DNA of 64,000 nt, taken from positions 248,001-312,000 of the forward strand of contig CAVVST010000004.1 of NCBI GenBank assembly GCA_963750995.1, read 5' to 3'. Source of the stretch: CAVVST01 sp963750995. Its GTDB lineage: Bacteria; Acidobacteriota; Vicinamibacteria; Vicinamibacterales; UBA2999. Position numbers and translations under genes: made by a program. Positions 61,463-64,000 of this stretch are shown here, piece by piece. The notes below the pieces were generated by a model. It was not told the origin of the DNA, searched no databases, and saw only the letters and a program-made list of their open reading frames with translations. Position 1 is the first letter of the stretch, and each line of letters opens with the position of its first letter.

Positions 61463-62773
61463 ATGAACCTTGCGATCGTGGTGCAGCGGTACGGCGCTGA
61501 CATCAGCGGCGGCGCCGAACTGCATGCCCGGTACATTGCCGAGCGGTTGTCGTCCCGGGTTCAGGTACGCGTGCTCACAACCTGCGCGCGCGACCATCTC
61601 ACCTGGAGAAACGAATTTCCGCCGGGCGCGGACGAGGTCAATGGGATTCCCGTCGAACGCTTTCGCGTTGCCCGGGAGCGGAACATCCGGGACTTCGGTA
61701 TCCGTTCGCGGCGCGTGTTTACGCGGCACCATACGCTGCAGGAGGAGCTCGACTGGCTGGAAAGCGAAGGCCCGGTCAGCCCCGGCCTGATCGCGCGGCT
61801 GCGGCGATCTGCGGGGGAGTTCGACTTCGTCGTGCTCTTCAGCGTGCGATACCACCAGGCGTACTTCGGCGCCCGGGCCGTCCCGAGCCGCGCGGTGCTG
61901 GTGCCAACGGCGGAGCGGGAGCCTGCCCTCGCGCTCGCGATTTTTCAGCCGATCTTCCGCGGTGTCCGCGCGATCATGTACAACTCTCTAGAGGAGCGCG
62001 CCGCCATACACGGGCTCGCTCACAACGAGGACGTGCCCGGGGTTGTCGTCGGCGTCGGCTCGATGATCCCTGCGGTCATCGACGCGGCGCGTGCACGGCG
62101 CGCCTTAGGCCTGTCCCGTCCATTCGTCGTGTATGTCGGGCGGATCGAGGAAAACAAGGGGTGCGCGGAGATGTTCGACTACTTTCTCCGCTACCTTGAG
62201 TCCACGCAACGCGACCTTGACCTGGTGCTGATCGGCACGCCGGCGATGCCCCTTCCACGGCACCCGCGGATCCGGCATCTCGGGTTCGTGTCGGATCAGG
62301 ACAAGTTCGACGTGATGGCCGCGGCGGAGGCGCTGGTGATGCCATCGTATTTTGAAAGCCTGTCGATGGTCGCGCTGGAAGCGTGGGCGCTTGGCAGGCC
62401 GGTACTCGCGAACGGACGCTGCGACGTGCTCCATGGGCAGTGCGTCCGCAGCAATGCGGGGCTGTATTACGAAAACGCCGGCGATTTCGGCGCGGCGCTC
62501 GATCGCCTGCTCGCCGATGCGGGGCTGGCGGCAGCGATGGGACGCAACGGACATACTTATTTCGAGCAGCATTACAGCTGGCCGGTCATCGAGCAGAAAT
62601 ACCTCGACATGTTTGAACAGCTCGCGTCGACGCCGTTCCGGCGGTCCATGGAACCGCTCCCCGGCTGGTTTGCAAGACGGCGCCCCACGGTGCCAGCCGC
62701 CCTCGACGTGCTGGCGGCGCTGCCGTCAGGACCCGCGCAGGAGTATCAACGCTCCTCCGAGGTGACGGCGTGA
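61463..62773 (+). CDS. Glycosyltransferase family 4-type, first copy
   Basis: 436 residues, GT-B fold. N-terminal domain IVVQRYGADISGGAELHARYIAERL with GGAE; C-terminal nucleotide-sugar part FVVYVGRIEENKGCAEMFDYF, HLGFVSDQDKFDVMAAAEALVMPSYFESLSMVALEAWALGRPVLA (E-x7-E). Donor and acceptor unknown. 8 bases after the Arg/Pro-rich gene. Confidence 0.9.
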   Translation: MNLAIVVQRYGADISGGAELHARYIAERLSSRVQVRVLTTCARDHLTWRNEFPPGADEVNGIPVERFRVARERNIRDFGIRSRRVFTRHHTLQEELDWLESEGPVSPGLIARLRRSAGEFDFVVLFSVRYHQAYFGARAVPSRAVLVPTAEREPALALAIFQPIFRGVRAIMYNSLEERAAIHGLAHNEDVPGVVVGVGSMIPAVIDAARARRALGLSRPFVVYVGRIEENKGCAEMFDYFLRYLESTQRDLDLVLIGTPAMPLPRHPRIRHLGFVSDQDKFDVMAAAEALVMPSYFESLSMVALEAWALGRPVLANGRCDVLHGQCVRSNAGLYYENAGDFGAALDRLLADAGLAAAMGRNGHTYFEQHYSWPVIEQKYLDMFEQLASTPFRRSMEPLPGWFARRRPTVPAALDVLAALPSGPAQEYQRSSEVTA

Positions 62774-64000
62774 AACTCGCATTCGTGACGCCGCGATACG
62801 GCGCCGACATCTCGTGCGGCCCCGAGCACGCCTGCCGGCTACTCGCCGAGCAGGTCTGCGACCGGCACGAGGTCGACGTGTTGACCACGTGTGCCCGCGA
62901 TCGGCTCACATGGAAGAACGAATCGACGGAAGGCGCCGATCGGGTTCGCGGCGTCCTTGTCCGCCGGTTTGCCGTGAACCAGCCCCACGACCCCGACGCT
63001 CTGGACCAGCTCACGGCACGGCTGATTGCCGAGCCCCATGGGCTCGCGGACGAGCAGGAGTGGGTGCGCCGGGTCGGCCCTTCGTCTCCAGGGTTGATTG
63101 ATTTCCTCAAGCGCCACAACCGCAATTACGACGCGGTCGTGTTCTTCTCGCTCTATCACGCGACGACGGTACAGGGCATTGCGGCGACGGCGGACAGATC
63201 GGTGCTGTTTCCGCACTTGCAGATCGATCCGGTGCTGCGGTTCGGTTTGTGGGCCGAGGTGCTCGGCTCGGTGCGCGCGATCGGCTACGCGTCGGCGGCC
63301 GAGCGCCGGCTGACGCGCGGCTTCCTGCGGATTTTCCATTCGGCCGATGAAGTCGTGGGAATCGGGGTCGACACGCCGGCACAACAGACGTATCCGCGCC
63401 ACCAGCAGGATCCGGCCGACACGGTTCGCGAGGACGACGAGAACGCCGAAGCCGAGCAGGCGGAGGCGCCCGAGTACCTTGCCGGACGCGGTGTCCCCTT
63501 CCGCCGTCGCCACCGTTTATATGGTTCGTTCGCCCTGTACGGCGGCCGCGTGGAACCGGATAACGGCTGCGAAGAGATGCTGGAATACTTCGACAGCTAT
63601 GTCGCCACCGATGGCGATACCTCGCTCGTCCTGATGGGCGTCAAGATGATGAAGGTGCCCGACGAACCGTACATCCGCATGCCCGGCGTCCTGCCCGATC
63701 GCGAACGGATGATCGCGTACGAGGCGGCCGAAGTGACGATTGCGCCCGATCCGGCCGATCTGCTCGGCCTGTGTGTGCTCGAGAGCCTCGCCGTGGGAAC
63801 CCCGGTCCTCGCCAGCGCGCGCAACGAGGCGGCGGTCGAACACTGCCGGCGGGCGAACGCCGGGCTCTATTACGCCAACCGCGACGAATTCGTCCAGGCG
63901 CTGAGCATGTTGATGACGAACTCGAGGCTGCGCGAGCGTTTAGGTGAGAACGGCCGCCAGTACATCCGCCAGCACCACCGGTGGGACGCCGTTCTGGGCC
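62770..64000 (+). CDS. Glycosyltransferase, second copy (runs off window edge)
   Basis: At least 410 residues from a GTG overlapping the previous stop (GTGA). It is clearly paralogous to the first copy: FVTPRYGADISCGPEHACRLLAEQV, VLTTCARDRLTWKN, later YGGRVEPDNGCEEMLEYFDSYV and AAEVTIAPDPADLLGLCVLESLAVGTPVLA. The GGAE of the first copy is CGPE here. An acidic stretch (EDDENAEAEQAEAPEYL) is inserted before the C-terminal domain. The 3' end is outside the window. Confidence 0.88.
   Translation, partial: MKLAFVTPRYGADISCGPEHACRLLAEQVCDRHEVDVLTTCARDRLTWKNESTEGADRVRGVLVRRFAVNQPHDPDALDQLTARLIAEPHGLADEQEWVRRVGPSSPGLIDFLKRHNRNYDAVVFFSLYHATTVQGIAATADRSVLFPHLQIDPVLRFGLWAEVLGSVRAIGYASAAERRLTRGFLRIFHSADEVVGIGVDTPAQQTYPRHQQDPADTVREDDENAEAEQAEAPEYLAGRGVPFRRRHRLYGSFALYGGRVEPDNGCEEMLEYFDSYVATDGDTSLVLMGVKMMKVPDEPYIRMPGVLPDRERMIAYEAAEVTIAPDPADLLGLCVLESLAVGTPVLASARNEAAVEHCRRANAGLYYANRDEFVQALSMLMTNSRLRERLGENGRQYIRQHHRWDAVLG

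Overview
The window is GC-rich bacterial chromosome with dense, often overlapping (ATGA/GTGA/TGATG) genes. The gene set fits a member of the Acidobacteriota, plausibly a Vicinamibacteria-like lineage: the cdaA-ybbR-glmM block, yebC-ruvCAB, a stand-alone LigD polymerase domain, a small bacterial microcompartment (BMC) locus and many short intergenic palindromes. That placement is an inference from gene content; no phylogeny was run. There is no phage, plasmid, CRISPR array or intact transposase.

Layout. 1-1.1 kb: queC (cut by the window edge) and queE for 7-deazaguanine synthesis, then a divergent DUF72 gene. 2.1-16.3 kb: a long minus-strand block read from high to low coordinates: tRNA(CAT), tilS, ftsH, folP, cdaA, ybbR (cdaR), glmM, pdxJ, a hydrolase, a TPR protein, a YHS protein, then the BMC genes (class II aldolase, one BMC-H, three BMC-P, a 74-residue Cys-rich protein), a 2-hydroxyacid dehydrogenase, nth and a peptidyl-prolyl isomerase. 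16.3-20 kb: a gene remnant, queA, a thioredoxin-reductase-like gene and an AI-2E-family permease. 19.8-31.5 kb: a minus-strand block with fpg, a fused amino-acid binding protein/permease with its ATPase, a membrane protein, two methyltransferases, yebC-ruvC-ruvA-ruvB, fabH, a DUF4112 gene, a conserved hypothetical gene and the LigD polymerase. 31.8-33.9 kb: an orphan secreted multidomain protein. 34-39.9 kb: one complete rRNA operon (16S, tRNA-Ile, tRNA-Ala, 23S, 5S) with promoter, boxA-like site, both processing stalks and a terminator. 40-57 kb: tyrS, a phosphoesterase, then most of purine biosynthesis (purB-S-Q-L-F-M-N, with purD apart), an M16 peptidase, rlmN, mtaB and a ParB-like gene. 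57-64 kb: rpsU, a zinc protein, a STAS protein, and a probable surface-glycan cluster (UbiA prenyltransferase, DUF362, an Arg/Pro-rich protein, two paralogous glycosyltransferases, the second cut by the window edge).

Two themes matter most. First, the BMC operon: both the aldolase and the 74-residue Cys-rich protein carry short amphipathic tails that look like encapsulation peptides, yet no aldehyde dehydrogenase or phosphotransacylase is in sight. Second, unusual intergenic DNA: word-like quasi-tandem repeats folded into palindromes, each locus with its own word, plus several other hairpin families, some of which have become part of adjacent coding sequences.

A caution: at least 24 single-base indels, 21 of them insertions, break otherwise well-conserved genes, and 22 of the 24 lie between about 5.8 and 26 kb. 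Most are in housekeeping genes and each is corrected by one base, so I read them as sequence or assembly errors rather than pseudogenes. Broken genes are annotated across their full corrected span.
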